Positions 1 to 8,542 of a stretch of 64,000 bases of DNA are shown piece after piece; within the stretch, counting starts at the first letter, position 1; each line of letters opens with the position of its first letter. The stretch spans positions 248,001-312,000 of the forward strand of contig NZ_CANLZR010000001.1 in NCBI RefSeq assembly GCF_947495705.1, written 5' to 3'. The position numbers and the translations under genes are program-made. The DNA is from an uncultured Phycicoccus sp. (GTDB lineage: Bacteria; Actinomycetota; Actinomycetes; Actinomycetales; Dermatophilaceae). The notes under the pieces are model-generated. The model was not told where the DNA came from. It did not search any database and saw nothing but the letters and a program-made list of their open reading frames with translations.

Positions 1-1
1 C

Positions 2-910
2 GCGCTCGCCGACCAGCTCATCCGGGCCGGCGAGTTCGAGGTCGTCGTCGCCGGCGGCCAGGAGTCGATGACCAACGCCCCGCACCTGCTGGAGAAGAGC
101 CGCGACGGCTTCAAGTACGGCGACGTGACGATGCACGACCACATGGCCGCGGACGGCCTGTGGGACGCCTTCACCGACCAGGCCATGGGCCTGCTCACCG
201 AGACCGCCAACTGCGGCGACTCGACCTTCACCCGCGAGGAGCAGGACGAGTTCTCGGCCCGCAGCCACCAGCTGGCGGCTCGCGCCTGGAAGGACGGGCT
301 CTTCGACGACGAGGTCGTCTCCGTCTCCATCCCGCAGCGCAAGGGTGAGCCGGTCGACTTCAAGACCGACGAGGGCATCCGCGCCGACACGACCGCCCAG
401 TCGCTCGCCGGCCTGCGCCCCGCCTTCAGCAAGGACGGCACCATCACGGCCGGGTCCGCGTCGCAGATCAGCGACGGGGCGTGCGCGGTCGTCGTCATGC
501 GCAAGTCCAAGGCCGAGGAGCTCGGCCTCGAGTGGCTCGCCGAGATCGGCGCGCACGGCGTCGTCGCCGGCCCGGACTCCACGCTGCAGAGCCAGCCCGC
601 GCGGGCCATCGCCAAGGCGTGCGAGCGCGAGGGCATCGACCCGGCCGACCTCGACCTCGTCGAGATCAACGAGGCCTTCGCGGCCGTCGGGCTCGCCTCG
701 ACCCAGGAGCTCGGGCTCGACCCCGAGATCGTCAACGTCAACGGCGGCGCCATCGCGCTCGGCCACCCCATCGGCATGTCCGGGGCCCGGATCGCCCTGC
801 ACCTCGCGCTCGAGCTGAAGCGGCGCGGCGGCGGCGTCGGCGCGGCCGCGCTGTGCGGCGGCGGCGGCCAGGGCGACGCGCTCGTCCTCAAGGTCCCGGC
901 CCAGGGCTGA
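2..910 (+). CDS. acetyl-CoA C-acyltransferase (thiolase), 5'-truncated by window edge
   Basis: Thiolase-superfamily enzyme joining or cleaving acyl-CoA and acetyl-CoA in the cytoplasm. The 302 visible residues begin inside the protein, at the family segment [10 protein letters not shown]. The N-terminal part with the acyl-accepting cysteine lies upstream of the window. The C-terminal catalytic features are intact: [14 protein letters not shown] with the active-site histidine, and ALCGGGGQG with the second cysteine. The frame is open from base 2 to TGA at 908-910, so nothing suggests a pseudogene. meaB follows within a few bases, which links the gene to the propionyl/methylmalonyl-CoA neighbourhood; a thiolase (fadA4) sits near the glg locus in Mycobacterium too. 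The substrate cannot be fixed from sequence. Confidence 0.93.
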   Translation, partial: ALADQLIRAGEFEVVVAGGQESMTNAPHLLEKSRDGFKYGDVTMHDHMAADGLWDAFTDQAMGLLTETANCGDSTFTREEQDEFSARSHQLAARAWKDGLFDDEVVSVSIPQRKGEPVDFKTDEGIRADTTAQSLAGLRPAFSKDGTITAGSASQISDGACAVVVMRKSKAEELGLEWLAEIGAHGVVAGPDSTLQSQPARAIAKACEREGIDPADLDLVEINEAFAAVGLASTQELGLDPEIVNVNGGAIALGHPIGMSGARIALHLALELKRRGGGVGAAALCGGGGQGDALVLKVPAQG

Positions 911-914
911 CCCG

Positions 915-1889
915 CTGGCCGCGGCACGCGACGTCGACCTCCCCTCCCTCGTCTCGGCGGCGCGGGAGGGGAACGCGCGTGCCGTCGCCCGGCTCATCTC
1001 CCTCGTCGAGGACGCCCACCCGGCCCTGCGCGAGCTGACGGCAGCCCTGGTGCCCCACGCCGGGCGGGCGCACGTCGTCGGGCTCACCGGCCCGCCGGGG
1101 GTGGGCAAGTCGACGACGACCAGCGCGCTCGTCGGCGCCTACCGGGCTCGTGGGCTCCGGGTCGGCGTGCTGGCCGTCGACCCCACGTCACCGTTCTCCG
1201 GCGGCGCCCTGCTCGGGGACCGGGTCCGGATGAGCGAGCACGCCGCCGACCCCGAGGTGTTCATCCGCTCGATGGCCTCCCGGGGGCACCTCGGCGGGCT
1301 GTCGTGGGCGGCCCCGGCCGCCGTCCGGGTGCTCGACGCGGCGGGGTGCGACGTCGTCCTGCTCGAGACGGTGGGGGTCGGGCAGAGCGAGGTCGAGGTG
1401 GCCGCGACGGCCGACACGACCGTCGTGCTCGTCGCGCCCGGGATGGGGGACGGGATCCAGGCGGCGAAGGCCGGCATCCTCGAGGTCGCCGACATCCTCG
1501 TCGTCAACAAGGCCGACCGGGACGGCGCCGACCGCACGGTCCGGGACCTGCGCAGCGCCGTCGCCATGGGGGAGCGCGACCGCACCGCGTGGCGCCCCCC
1601 GGTGCTGCGCACCGTCGCCACGTCGGCCACCGGCATCGCCGACCTCGTCGAGGCCGTCGACGGGCACCGCACGCACCTCGGTGTGGCGGGCCTCCGCGAC
1701 CGCCGCACCCGCCGGGCCGCCCGCGAGGTGGAGGCGCTGGCCGTCGAGATGCTCCGCGCCCGGGTGGGCCGGGTCGCCGGGGACGACCGTCTCGCGGCGC
1801 TGGCCGCCGACGTCGTCGACGGCCGGAGCGACCCCTACCGGGCGGCGGACGCCATCGTCGCCGACGGGATCAGTCCGTCGGGTCGCTGA
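915..1889 (+). CDS. meaB: methylmalonyl-CoA mutase-associated GTPase MeaB
   Basis: G3E-family P-loop GTPase that chaperones adenosylcobalamin loading and protection of methylmalonyl-CoA mutase. Visible motifs are Walker A GPPGVGKST, the switch segment DPTSPFSGGALLGDRVRM, ETVGVGQSE and NKAD. The first ordinary start in frame is GTG 1050, but 930-1050 in the same frame encodes the typical MeaB N-terminal helix (AVARLISLVEDAHPALREL), so translation must begin earlier. Between the in-frame stop near 816 and 1050 there is no ATG, GTG or TTG. CTG at 915, just after the thiolase stop, is the best candidate and gives 324 aa, normal for the family. The 3' end overlaps the convergent GH65 gene by 20 bp. 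Function is secure; the start is not. Confidence 0.88.
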   Translation: MAAARDVDLPSLVSAAREGNARAVARLISLVEDAHPALRELTAALVPHAGRAHVVGLTGPPGVGKSTTTSALVGAYRARGLRVGVLAVDPTSPFSGGALLGDRVRMSEHAADPEVFIRSMASRGHLGGLSWAAPAAVRVLDAAGCDVVLLETVGVGQSEVEVAATADTTVVLVAPGMGDGIQAAKAGILEVADILVVNKADRDGADRTVRDLRSAVAMGERDRTAWRPPVLRTVATSATGIADLVEAVDGHRTHLGVAGLRDRRTRRAAREVEALAVEMLRARVGRVAGDDRLAALAADVVDGRSDPYRAADAIVADGISPSGR

Positions 1890-4413
1890 GCAGGCCGGGG
1901 GGCACGAGCCCGTCGGCGGGCATGGGGTGGGGCACGCCGGCGGTGATCCGGCTGCCGTCGGCGCGGGTGCCCCCGGTCTTCGGGGTGGTCCCCAGCAGGC
2001 CGGCGATCCGCAGGCCGTGACCGTCGAGCGGGACGACGACGGGGGAGTCGGGGCTCACGCCGTGCCGCGTCCCGCGGATCTCGACGGGGACCGTGTCGGT
2101 GCCGTCCTCGACGGTGATCTCGATCTGGGTCTCGGTGAGGTGCACCCGGATCCGCGTGCCGCTCCAGGTGAGGCGGTACACGAGGGAGCCCCAGCCCTCG
2201 GGGAGCCGCGGGTCGAACCTCAGCAGGCCGCCGTGGTCGCGCATCCCCCCGAACCCGGCCACGAGCGCGGACCACACCCCGCCGGCGGAGGCGACGTGGA
2301 GACCGTCGACGGTGTTGTCGTGCAGGTTCGCGAGGTCGACGTAGAGGGAGGCGCAGAAGTACTCCATCGCGGCCTCGTGGTAGCCGACCTCGGCGGCGAT
2401 GACGGACTGCACGACGGCCGACAGCGTCGAGTCGCCGGTGGTGATGGGGTCGTAGTACTCGAAGTCGGCCCGCTTCTCCTCGAGCGAGAAGCGGTCGCCC
2501 TGGAGGTGGAGGGCGAGCACGACGTCGGCCTGCTTGAGGACCTGGAACCGGTAGATGACGAGTGGGTGGTAGTGCATGAGCAGCGGCCGCGCCGACGCCG
2601 GGGTGCGGCTGAGGTCCCAGACCTCCCGGTCGAGGAACAGGTCGTCCTGGGGGTGGATGCCGAGGCCCTCGTCGAACGGGATGTGCATCCCGGCCGCGCA
2701 GGACCGCCACTCGGTCACCTCGTCGTCGGTGATGCCGAGCCGGGCGGCGACCCGGTCCCACTCCTGCGGGCGCTCGACCCGCACCCGCTCGACCGCCGCG
2801 GCGGCCTGCTCGAGGTTGTAGCGGGCCATGACGTTGGTGAAGAGGTTGTTGTTGACGACCGTCGTGTACTCGTCGGGCCCGGTGACGCCGTGGATGTGGA
2901 AGCTCGGGGTCCCGTTGCTCCGCCAGAAGCCGAGGTCGGCGTACAGGCGGGCGGTCTCGACGAGGATCGCGAGGCCGTCCCGGACGAGGAAGCCGATGTC
3001 GTCGGTCGCCGCGAGGTACTGGGCGAGCGCGTGGGCGACGTCGGCGTCGATGTGGACCTGCGCGGTGCCGGCCGCGTAGTAGGCGGAGGCCTCCTCGCCG
3101 TTGATCGTCCGCCAGGGGAACAGCGCCCCGCGGTAGGACATCTCGCGTGCCCGTTCACGGGCCGCCGGCAGCATCCGGCTGCGGAAGTGCAGCAGGTTCC
3201 GGGCCAGGGACGGCTGGGTGTAGGTGAGGAACGGCGCGACGTAGACCTCGCTGTCCCAGAAGTAGTGGCCCTCGTAGCCGGAGCCGCTGACGCCCTTGGC
3301 CGGGATGCCCTGGCCGTCGGCACGACCGGAGGCCTGGGCGAGGGTGAGCAGGTTGTACCGCACCGCCTGCTGGAGCGCTGGTGCGTCCTGGGCGTCGGCT
3401 CCGATCTCGACGTCGCTCGCGGCCCAGAAGCGGTCGAACCACTCGCGCTGCTGGGCGTGGTGGTCCTCGACCGCGTGGGCGCCGCTGCGGTCCAGGGTCT
3501 GCTCGCACCGGTCGGCCAGCTCGCGGACGGGCAGGCTGCGGGAGGTGTGGTACGAGACGAGCTTCTCGATGCGCAGCCGGTGGCCCTCGCGGGCCTCGAC
3601 GCGGTACACGGTCTTGGCCAGGTCGTCCTCGGCGCCGGTGATGATCTCGTAGGGGTCCGGCGTCGACATCGTGTGGTCGGCCATGACCGCCACGGTCATC
3701 TCCGAGTTCGCGCAGCGGTAGCCGAGCATCATCCGGTGCTCGGTGGCGCTGCGGAGCCGCGGCATGAGGACCCGGCCCTCGAACGCGCTCGCCTTGCGCG
3801 GGTCCGCCAGCGCGACCTTCGACCGGGCCCGGTCGTGGTACTCGTCGGCGCCGTCCTGCCGGTTCAGCAGCTGGGACGACACGACGACGGGGGCGTTGCC
3901 GGTGAGCATCGTCACCTCGAGGGTCATGAGGCACAGGTGCCGCTCGGTCATCGAGACCATCCGGGTGGAGTCGACCCGGACGCGCTTGCCGGACGGGGTC
4001 CGCCACACGAGCGCGCGGCGCAGGATGCCGTCCCGGAAGTCGAGGCTGCGCTCGTAGTGTTCGAGCTCGGCGATCCCGATGACGAGCGGCTCGTCGTCGA
4101 CGTAGAGCTTCATGAGCTTGGCGTCCGGGACGTTGACGATGGTCTGGCCCGTCCGGGCGAAGCCGTAGGCGGCCTCGGCGTGCCGGATGGGCCAGGTCTC
4201 GTGGAAGCCGTTGACGAAGGTCCCGTGCTCGTACGCCTCGCGGCCCTCCTCCGGGTTGCCGCGCAGCCCGAGGTAGCCGTTGGCGACCGCGAAGAGCGTC
4301 TCGGTCACCCCCAGGTCCGCCTCGTCCGGGTAGTACTCGACGAGGCGCCACGGGTCCGTGGGGAAGCGGGTGCGGTCGATCGGGTCGGTCCCGATCCGGC
4401 CGGTCCTCACCAC
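1870..4413 (-). CDS. glycoside hydrolase family 65 disaccharide phosphorylase (maltose/trehalose/kojibiose type)
   Basis: Inverting phosphorylase that splits an alpha-glucosyl disaccharide with phosphate to give beta-glucose 1-phosphate and glucose. The protein has 847 aa: an N-terminal beta-sandwich, then an (alpha/alpha)6 barrel with HYFWDSEVYVAPFLTY and the catalytic-acid motif GVTGPDEY (Glu about 515), then a C-terminal beta-sheet domain. No signal peptide, so cytoplasmic. The start GTG 4413 is followed directly by GTG 4410, which forms a GTGA overlap with the stop of the upstream HAD phosphomutase gene. The two are translationally coupled, and the partner enzyme converts the beta-glucose 1-phosphate. 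Which disaccharide is used (maltose, trehalose, kojibiose, nigerose) is not decided by the motifs. The nearby TreS/GlgE pathway makes trehalose or maltose plausible. Confidence 0.9.
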   Translation of the reverse strand: MVRTGRIGTDPIDRTRFPTDPWRLVEYYPDEADLGVTETLFAVANGYLGLRGNPEEGREAYEHGTFVNGFHETWPIRHAEAAYGFARTGQTIVNVPDAKLMKLYVDDEPLVIGIAELEHYERSLDFRDGILRRALVWRTPSGKRVRVDSTRMVSMTERHLCLMTLEVTMLTGNAPVVVSSQLLNRQDGADEYHDRARSKVALADPRKASAFEGRVLMPRLRSATEHRMMLGYRCANSEMTVAVMADHTMSTPDPYEIITGAEDDLAKTVYRVEAREGHRLRIEKLVSYHTSRSLPVRELADRCEQTLDRSGAHAVEDHHAQQREWFDRFWAASDVEIGADAQDAPALQQAVRYNLLTLAQASGRADGQGIPAKGVSGSGYEGHYFWDSEVYVAPFLTYTQPSLARNLLHFRSRMLPAARERAREMSYRGALFPWRTINGEEASAYYAAGTAQVHIDADVAHALAQYLAATDDIGFLVRDGLAILVETARLYADLGFWRSNGTPSFHIHGVTGPDEYTTVVNNNLFTNVMARYNLEQAAAAVERVRVERPQEWDRVAARLGITDDEVTEWRSCAAGMHIPFDEGLGIHPQDDLFLDREVWDLSRTPASARPLLMHYHPLVIYRFQVLKQADVVLALHLQGDRFSLEEKRADFEYYDPITTGDSTLSAVVQSVIAAEVGYHEAAMEYFCASLYVDLANLHDNTVDGLHVASAGGVWSALVAGFGGMRDHGGLLRFDPRLPEGWGSLVYRLTWSGTRIRVHLTETQIEITVEDGTDTVPVEIRGTRHGVSPDSPVVVPLDGHGLRIAGLLGTTPKTGGTRADGSRITAGVPHPMPADGLVPPGLLSDPTD

Positions 4414-5162
4414 AGCTCCGCGAGGTCGGTCACGACGATGTGGGCCCCGGCCTCGCGCAGCGCGTCGGCACCGGCGCCCCGGTCGACTCCGACGACGAGG
4501 CCGAAGTCACCGGCGGCCCCGGCCCGGACCCCGGAGACGGCGTCCTCGATGACGACGGCCGCCGACGGGGCGGCGCCGCACTCACGCGCGGCGTGCTGGA
4601 AGGTGTCGGGTTCGGGCTTCCCCGGGAGCTCGAGGGCCGCGGCGACCGCGCCGTCGACGACGGTGACGAAGCGGCCGGTGAGCCCCGCGGCCGCGAGGAC
4701 GGCCCGGGCGTTGGCCGACGACGACACGACGGCCAGGGGCATCCCGAGCTCGCGCAGGTGGTCGAGGAGCTCGAGCGACCCCGGGTAGGGCCGGACCCCG
4801 TCGCGCTCGAGGACGGTGGTGAATGCCGCGTTCTTGCGGTTGCCGAGCCCGCAGACCGTCTCGGCGTCCGGCGGGTCGGTGGGGGAGCCGTAGGGGAGGG
4901 CGATGTGGCGGGAGGCGAGGAGGTCGGCGACGCCCTCGTAGCGGGGCTTGCCGTCGACGTGCGCGTAGTAGTCCTCGTCGGTGTACGGCGAGGTGTCGGC
5001 GTCCTCGAAGCCCGGGCGGGACCTGTCCACTCCCGCGAGGTAGCCCGAGAACATCTCGGACCAGGCCGCCATGTGGACCTGCGCCGTGGGCGTGAGGACG
5101 CCGTCGAGGTCGAAGAGGGCAGCACCGTAGGAGCGCCAGGCCAGCGGACTCGAGCCGTTCAC
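4407..5162 (-). CDS. HAD-superfamily beta-phosphoglucomutase-like phosphatase/mutase
   Basis: HAD hydrolase of the beta-phosphoglucomutase subfamily, expected to turn beta-glucose 1-phosphate from the adjacent GH65 phosphorylase into glucose 6-phosphate. Motifs in order are FDLDGVLTPTA (nucleophile and acid/base Asp), VSSSANA (motif II), GKPEPDTF (motif III Lys) and VVIEDAVSGVRAG (motif IV). I chose GTG 5162 (251 aa). It lies 7 nt after a TAGCGT -10 hexamer, while the ATG at 5216 would add 18 residues of unlikely composition and extend across this promoter. It overlaps GH65 by a GTGA junction and is transcribed divergently from the MarR gene, which may regulate it. Confidence 0.88.
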   Translation of the reverse strand: MNGSSPLAWRSYGAALFDLDGVLTPTAQVHMAAWSEMFSGYLAGVDRSRPGFEDADTSPYTDEDYYAHVDGKPRYEGVADLLASRHIALPYGSPTDPPDAETVCGLGNRKNAAFTTVLERDGVRPYPGSLELLDHLRELGMPLAVVSSSANARAVLAAAGLTGRFVTVVDGAVAAALELPGKPEPDTFQHAARECGAAPSAAVVIEDAVSGVRAGAAGDFGLVVGVDRGAGADALREAGAHIVVTDLAELW

Positions 5163-5169
5163 GGGCTCC

Positions 5170-5226
5170 ACGCTAGGGACCCGGTGCTGGAACGCACAAT
5201 CGCCACACCGGGCCACCCGCTAGCGT
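5170..5226. promoter_or_regulatory. divergent promoters of HAD/GH65 operon and MarR gene
   Basis: The same hexamer, TAGCGT, occurs on each strand of this intergenic gap: minus strand 5175-5170, 7 nt before GTG 5162, and plus strand 5221-5226, 7 nt before GTG 5234. Both spacings fit actinobacterial -10 elements of leaderless transcripts. No convincing operator palindrome for the MarR protein was recognised in between. Confidence 0.5.
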
Positions 5227-5233
5227 GACCGCT

Positions 5234-5749
5234 GTGAGTGAGCCGGTCCGCCTGCCGTTCGACCCGATCGCGCGGGCCCGCGAGCTGTGGGTCGAGCGCT
5301 GGGGCGAGGGCGCGGCCGCGGACGCGATGGCGACCGCCACGTCCGTCATGCGCGTCCAGCAGCTGCTCCTCGCGCGCTTCGACGCCATCGCCGGGCGCCA
5401 CGGCCTCACCTTCGCCCGGTACGAGGCGCTCGTGCTCCTCGCGTTCAGCCGTTCCGGACGGCTGTCGATGTCGCGGATCGGTGAACGGCTCATGGTCCAT
5501 CCGACGAGCGCCACGAACATCGTCCAACGGCTCGTGGCGCAGGGCTTCGTCGAGCGGGTCCCCAACCCGGCCGACCGGCGCGGAGCGTTCGCCGTCCTCA
5601 CCGCGGCCGGGCTCACCGCGATGGAGGCCGTGACGGCCGACCTCGTCGCCGCGGACTTCGGGCTCGCGATGGTGGGGCCGCAAGGACACGACGAGCTGTT
5701 CTCCCTGTTACGGGAGGTGCGGGTGGGGTCCGGCGACTTCACGACCTGA
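5234..5749 (+). CDS. MarR-family transcriptional regulator
   Basis: Winged-helix repressor of about 171 aa. An N-terminal helix precedes the DNA-binding core: FARYEALVLLAF, SMSRIGERLMVHPTSATNIVQ as the helix-turn-helix, and FVERVPNPADRRGAFAVLT as the wing with the usual DRR. These proteins bind DNA as dimers and often sense small phenolic or oxidative ligands; no ligand can be read from the sequence. GTG 5234 is preferred to GTG 5225 because the TAGCGT -10 hexamer at 5221-5226 would otherwise overlap the coding start. Its divergent neighbour is the HAD-GH65 operon, its most likely target apart from itself. Confidence 0.88.
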   Translation: MSEPVRLPFDPIARARELWVERWGEGAAADAMATATSVMRVQQLLLARFDAIAGRHGLTFARYEALVLLAFSRSGRLSMSRIGERLMVHPTSATNIVQRLVAQGFVERVPNPADRRGAFAVLTAAGLTAMEAVTADLVAADFGLAMVGPQGHDELFSLLREVRVGSGDFTT

Positions 5750-5855
5750 GAGCGGGGATTTGTCCTGCGGCCGGGGCGTTTGTCATCGTGGAGGGTCATC
5801 TCGCGTCCCGGAGCCACCGCTCCGGGCCCCCCGGAACGCGAAGGAACACATTGTG

Positions 5856-6509
5856 ATGGTCAGGATCGCCGTACGTGCCGTCGGTGCGCTGCTCGCCCTG
5901 CTCGGGCTCGCGCTCACCGTCGTCGGGGCGTGGTTCGCGACGCAGCTGGGCGCCTCGGGGACCGCCGAGTTCACGACTCGCCCCGCCGCCGGCCAGCCGG
6001 TGCTGTTCACCCCCGACGTCCTCAACCGGGTCGACGCCGACATCGTGGTCACCGCCACCCCCACCGAGGGCGGGCGGGTCTGGATGGCCAAGGCCAACCC
6101 CTCGGACGCCACGGCGGTCCTCGGGGACGCCCGGCACGTCGAGATCACCGGTGTCGAGGTGCGGGACTGGGCGCTGCTCAGCGCCGAGCGGGGGTCCGCC
6201 GAGCCCCCCGGCCTCGGGGCTGCCGACCTGTGGCGCGCGCAGGACGACGCGCAGGGACCGGTGTCGCTGACGGTGACCCAGGACCAGGCACCGGAGTCCG
6301 TCGTCGTCGCCGTCGACGAGGGGTCGATCGAGAGCCTCACGATGCGCGTCGCCGACAAGCGCTGGTTCGTCGAGGCCGTCGTCGCCGCCCTCGTCGGCCT
6401 CTTCCTCGTCGTCGCGGGGGTCATCGCGCTCTGGCCACGCCGCCACACCGAGGAGCACCCCGCGCACGACGACGCCCCGACCGCCGACCACCAGGAGGTG
6501 GCCCCATGA
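5856..6509 (+). CDS. two-TM membrane protein of unknown function
   Basis: A protein of 217 aa with one hydrophobic helix at each end (about residues 7-30, LLALLGLALTVVGAW, and about 170-192, AVVAALVGLFLVVAGVIALW). The roughly 130-residue middle is hydrophilic and probably extracytoplasmic. The C-terminal tail is rich in His, Asp and Glu. An AAGGA ribosome binding site at 5841 supports ATG 5856 or the adjacent GTG 5853. The gene overlaps the following lipoprotein gene by ATGA, so the two products are probably made in fixed ratio and may form an envelope complex. I recognise no family. Confidence 0.72.
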   Translation: MVRIAVRAVGALLALLGLALTVVGAWFATQLGASGTAEFTTRPAAGQPVLFTPDVLNRVDADIVVTATPTEGGRVWMAKANPSDATAVLGDARHVEITGVEVRDWALLSAERGSAEPPGLGAADLWRAQDDAQGPVSLTVTQDQAPESVVVAVDEGSIESLTMRVADKRWFVEAVVAALVGLFLVVAGVIALWPRRHTEEHPAHDDAPTADHQEVAP

Positions 6510-7531
6510 CCCGCCGACCCGCCCGCCGCAGCCTGCGCCGCACCACGACTCTGATCGTCGCCGCCGGGCTCGCGTTCGGCACCGCGGCCTGCGGCACCGC
6601 CACCGACGCCCTCGTCGGCCTCGAGCCCGCGCCGTCCGAGTCCGCGGCGGCCGCGCCGCTGGACACCGACGGGGCCGCGGCCATCGCGGCGCGGCTCCTC
6701 GACGCGCGCCTCGCCGCCTCCGCGACCAAGGGCGAGGAGGGCGACAAGGCCCGCGCCGAGGTGCTCACCGGCGATGCCCTGACCGTCGCCGACCGGGCCG
6801 CCGCCATGGGTGTCGCGGACCCGCGTGCCGAGCAGCTGACGAAGGAGGCCGAGCCCACCGTGCTCGCCCAGTCGCGCGGCCGGGACTGGCCGCGCGCCAT
6901 CCTCGCGACGACCCTCGACTCGACCACGAACACCCAGTTCCTCCACGTCATGGTGTCGGAGTCCCCGGAGGACCCGTTCAAGATCACCTCGACGGTCGCG
7001 ATGCTCGGCGGCGCCGAGCTGCCGGCCCTGGGCTCGGCGAACGCCGGCGCCCCCTTCGTCGACCCGGAGGTGGGCGACGGGCTCGTCATGTCACCCGCCA
7101 AGGCGTTCGGCCAGTACGCCGCCGCCCTCGCGCGGCCGGCGCCGAAGAAGGCCCCGGCCTCGGTCGCCGCGGACGACGCGTTCGCCGCGGCCCTGCGCGA
7201 CTCCGCGAGCCGGCAGGCCAAGGCCCTCGGCAAGCTCGGCACCCTCAAGCAGGAGCACAAGCCCTACCTGGACGACGCGGTGGCGTTCCGCCTCGCCGAC
7301 GGCGGGGTCGTCGCGTTCGGCCTGCTGCGCCGCACCGACACCATCGCGGTCCGCGAGGGCGCCAAGGAGCTCGTCCTGCCCTCGGAGCTCGCGAAGCTCG
7401 TCGGGAAGAAGCGGGTGCAGAAGTCGGTGGCCCTGACCAGCCTGGAGCCGGTCGTCCTCGTCGTGCCCACCGAGGGCGACGTCACCGTGATCGGGGCGAG
7501 CGACCTGCTGTACCGCGGCAAGGGATCCTGA
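6506..7531 (+). CDS. putative lipoprotein of unknown function
   Basis: Secreted and lipid-anchored protein of 341 aa. The signal sequence has an Arg-rich n-region, a hydrophobic stretch and a lipobox ending at Cys29 (GTAAC). The mature part starts with an Ala/Ser/Pro-rich linker followed by a mixed alpha/beta domain with no motif that I can name. An AGGAGG site lies at 6494, and ATG 6506 overlaps the TGA of the upstream membrane-protein gene. The hydrophobic-linker-domain build resembles substrate-binding or envelope-stress lipoproteins, but that is only a structural impression. Confidence 0.75.
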   Translation: MTRRPARRSLRRTTTLIVAAGLAFGTAACGTATDALVGLEPAPSESAAAAPLDTDGAAAIAARLLDARLAASATKGEEGDKARAEVLTGDALTVADRAAAMGVADPRAEQLTKEAEPTVLAQSRGRDWPRAILATTLDSTTNTQFLHVMVSESPEDPFKITSTVAMLGGAELPALGSANAGAPFVDPEVGDGLVMSPAKAFGQYAAALARPAPKKAPASVAADDAFAAALRDSASRQAKALGKLGTLKQEHKPYLDDAVAFRLADGGVVAFGLLRRTDTIAVREGAKELVLPSELAKLVGKKRVQKSVALTSLEPVVLVVPTEGDVTVIGASDLLYRGKGS

Positions 7532-7574
7532 CCCGCGCGCACCCGCCGACCCACACCTGGGGGAGAATCCGACC

Positions 7575-8540
7575 ATGACGCAGACACCCGAGCCCTCCGG
7601 CGCCCGTGGCGCCATCGACCTGTCCGCGATCGGTGCCCCCGCAGCCGCCGCCGCGCAGGCCCAGGCCCCCGGGGGCCCGGCGGCCGGCGGCATCCCCGAC
7701 GGGCTCCTCGTCGAGGTCACCGCGGCCACCCTGCAGCAGGCGCTGACCCGCACCGTCAAGGTCGCGGGCGTCCTCGTCCTGTGGGCCTCGGAGCACCCGC
7801 AGACCCGCCAGCTCGTCGACACCGTTGCCGCGGTGGCGGCCCGCCAGAACGGCAAGGTCATCGTCCTCGCGGCGGACCTCTCGACGTCCCCCGAGCTGGT
7901 CCAGGCCTTCCAGCCGCTGCTCGTGCAGGCCTTCGGCCAGCCGACGGTCCCGGCCACCTTCGGGCTCATCCAGGGCCAGCCGGTGCCGCTCTTCCCCGGG
8001 ATCGCCGACGCCGAGCAGGTCGGGCAGGCCATCGACCAGCTGCTCCAGGCCGCCGTCCAGAACGGGATCACGGGCCGGGTCGACCTCGGCCCGGTGCCGG
8101 GCCAGGAGGAGGGCGCCGAGGAGGAGGTCCCGCCGCTGCACCAGGCCGCCTACGACGCCATCGAGCGGGGTGACCTCACCGCCGCGGCGGCCGCCTACGA
8201 GCAGGCGCTGGCCGAGAACCCCCAGGACGAGGACGCCCGCCTCGGGCTCGCGCAGGTCCGGCTCATGGAGCGCACGGCCGACGTCGACATCACCGCCGCA
8301 CGCGGGGCCGCCGCCGCCGACCCGGACGACGTCGACGCCGCCCTCGTCGTCGCCGACCTCGACGTCCTCGGTGGCCACGTCGAGGACGCCTTCACCCGCC
8401 TCGTCGACCTCGTCCGCAGCACCGAGGGTGAGGACCGGGACCGCGTGCGCACCCACCTCATCGAGCTCTTCTCGGTCGTCGGCAACGACGACGAGCGTGT
8501 CCGCAAGGGCCGCACCGCCCTGATGAGTGCATTGTTCTGA
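7575..8540 (+). CDS. YbbN-like thioredoxin-fold/TPR protein without CXXC
   Basis: Cytoplasmic protein of 321 aa resembling the CnoX/YbbN co-chaperone family. A thioredoxin-fold domain spans about residues 45-160, with VLVLWASEHPQTRQL where active thioredoxins have W-C-x-x-C, and with PTVPATFGLIQGQPV as the cis-Pro loop. A TPR-like helical region follows (HQAAYDAIERGDLTAAAAAYEQAL onward, quoted here only by its first residues HQAAYDAIERGD). Both redox cysteines are missing, so disulfide chemistry is not expected; a holdase or scaffold role is more likely. In Mycobacterium a thioredoxin-like gene also lies between a thiolase and the glg cluster. The esterase gene begins 2 bp after its stop. Confidence 0.85.
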   Translation: MTQTPEPSGARGAIDLSAIGAPAAAAAQAQAPGGPAAGGIPDGLLVEVTAATLQQALTRTVKVAGVLVLWASEHPQTRQLVDTVAAVAARQNGKVIVLAADLSTSPELVQAFQPLLVQAFGQPTVPATFGLIQGQPVPLFPGIADAEQVGQAIDQLLQAAVQNGITGRVDLGPVPGQEEGAEEEVPPLHQAAYDAIERGDLTAAAAAYEQALAENPQDEDARLGLAQVRLMERTADVDITAARGAAAADPDDVDAALVVADLDVLGGHVEDAFTRLVDLVRSTEGEDRDRVRTHLIELFSVVGNDDERVRKGRTALMSALF

Positions 8541-8542
8541 CC

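Noticed and set aside
1681-4788. A 1000-codon open frame opposite GH65
   Set aside because: Same antisense effect; the opposite strand encodes a clear GH65 enzyme with catalytic motifs.
5163-5216. Longer N-terminus for the HAD phosphomutase starting at ATG 5216
   Set aside because: It would place the TAGCGT promoter hexamer inside the gene and add residues unlike the family; GTG 5162 fits better.
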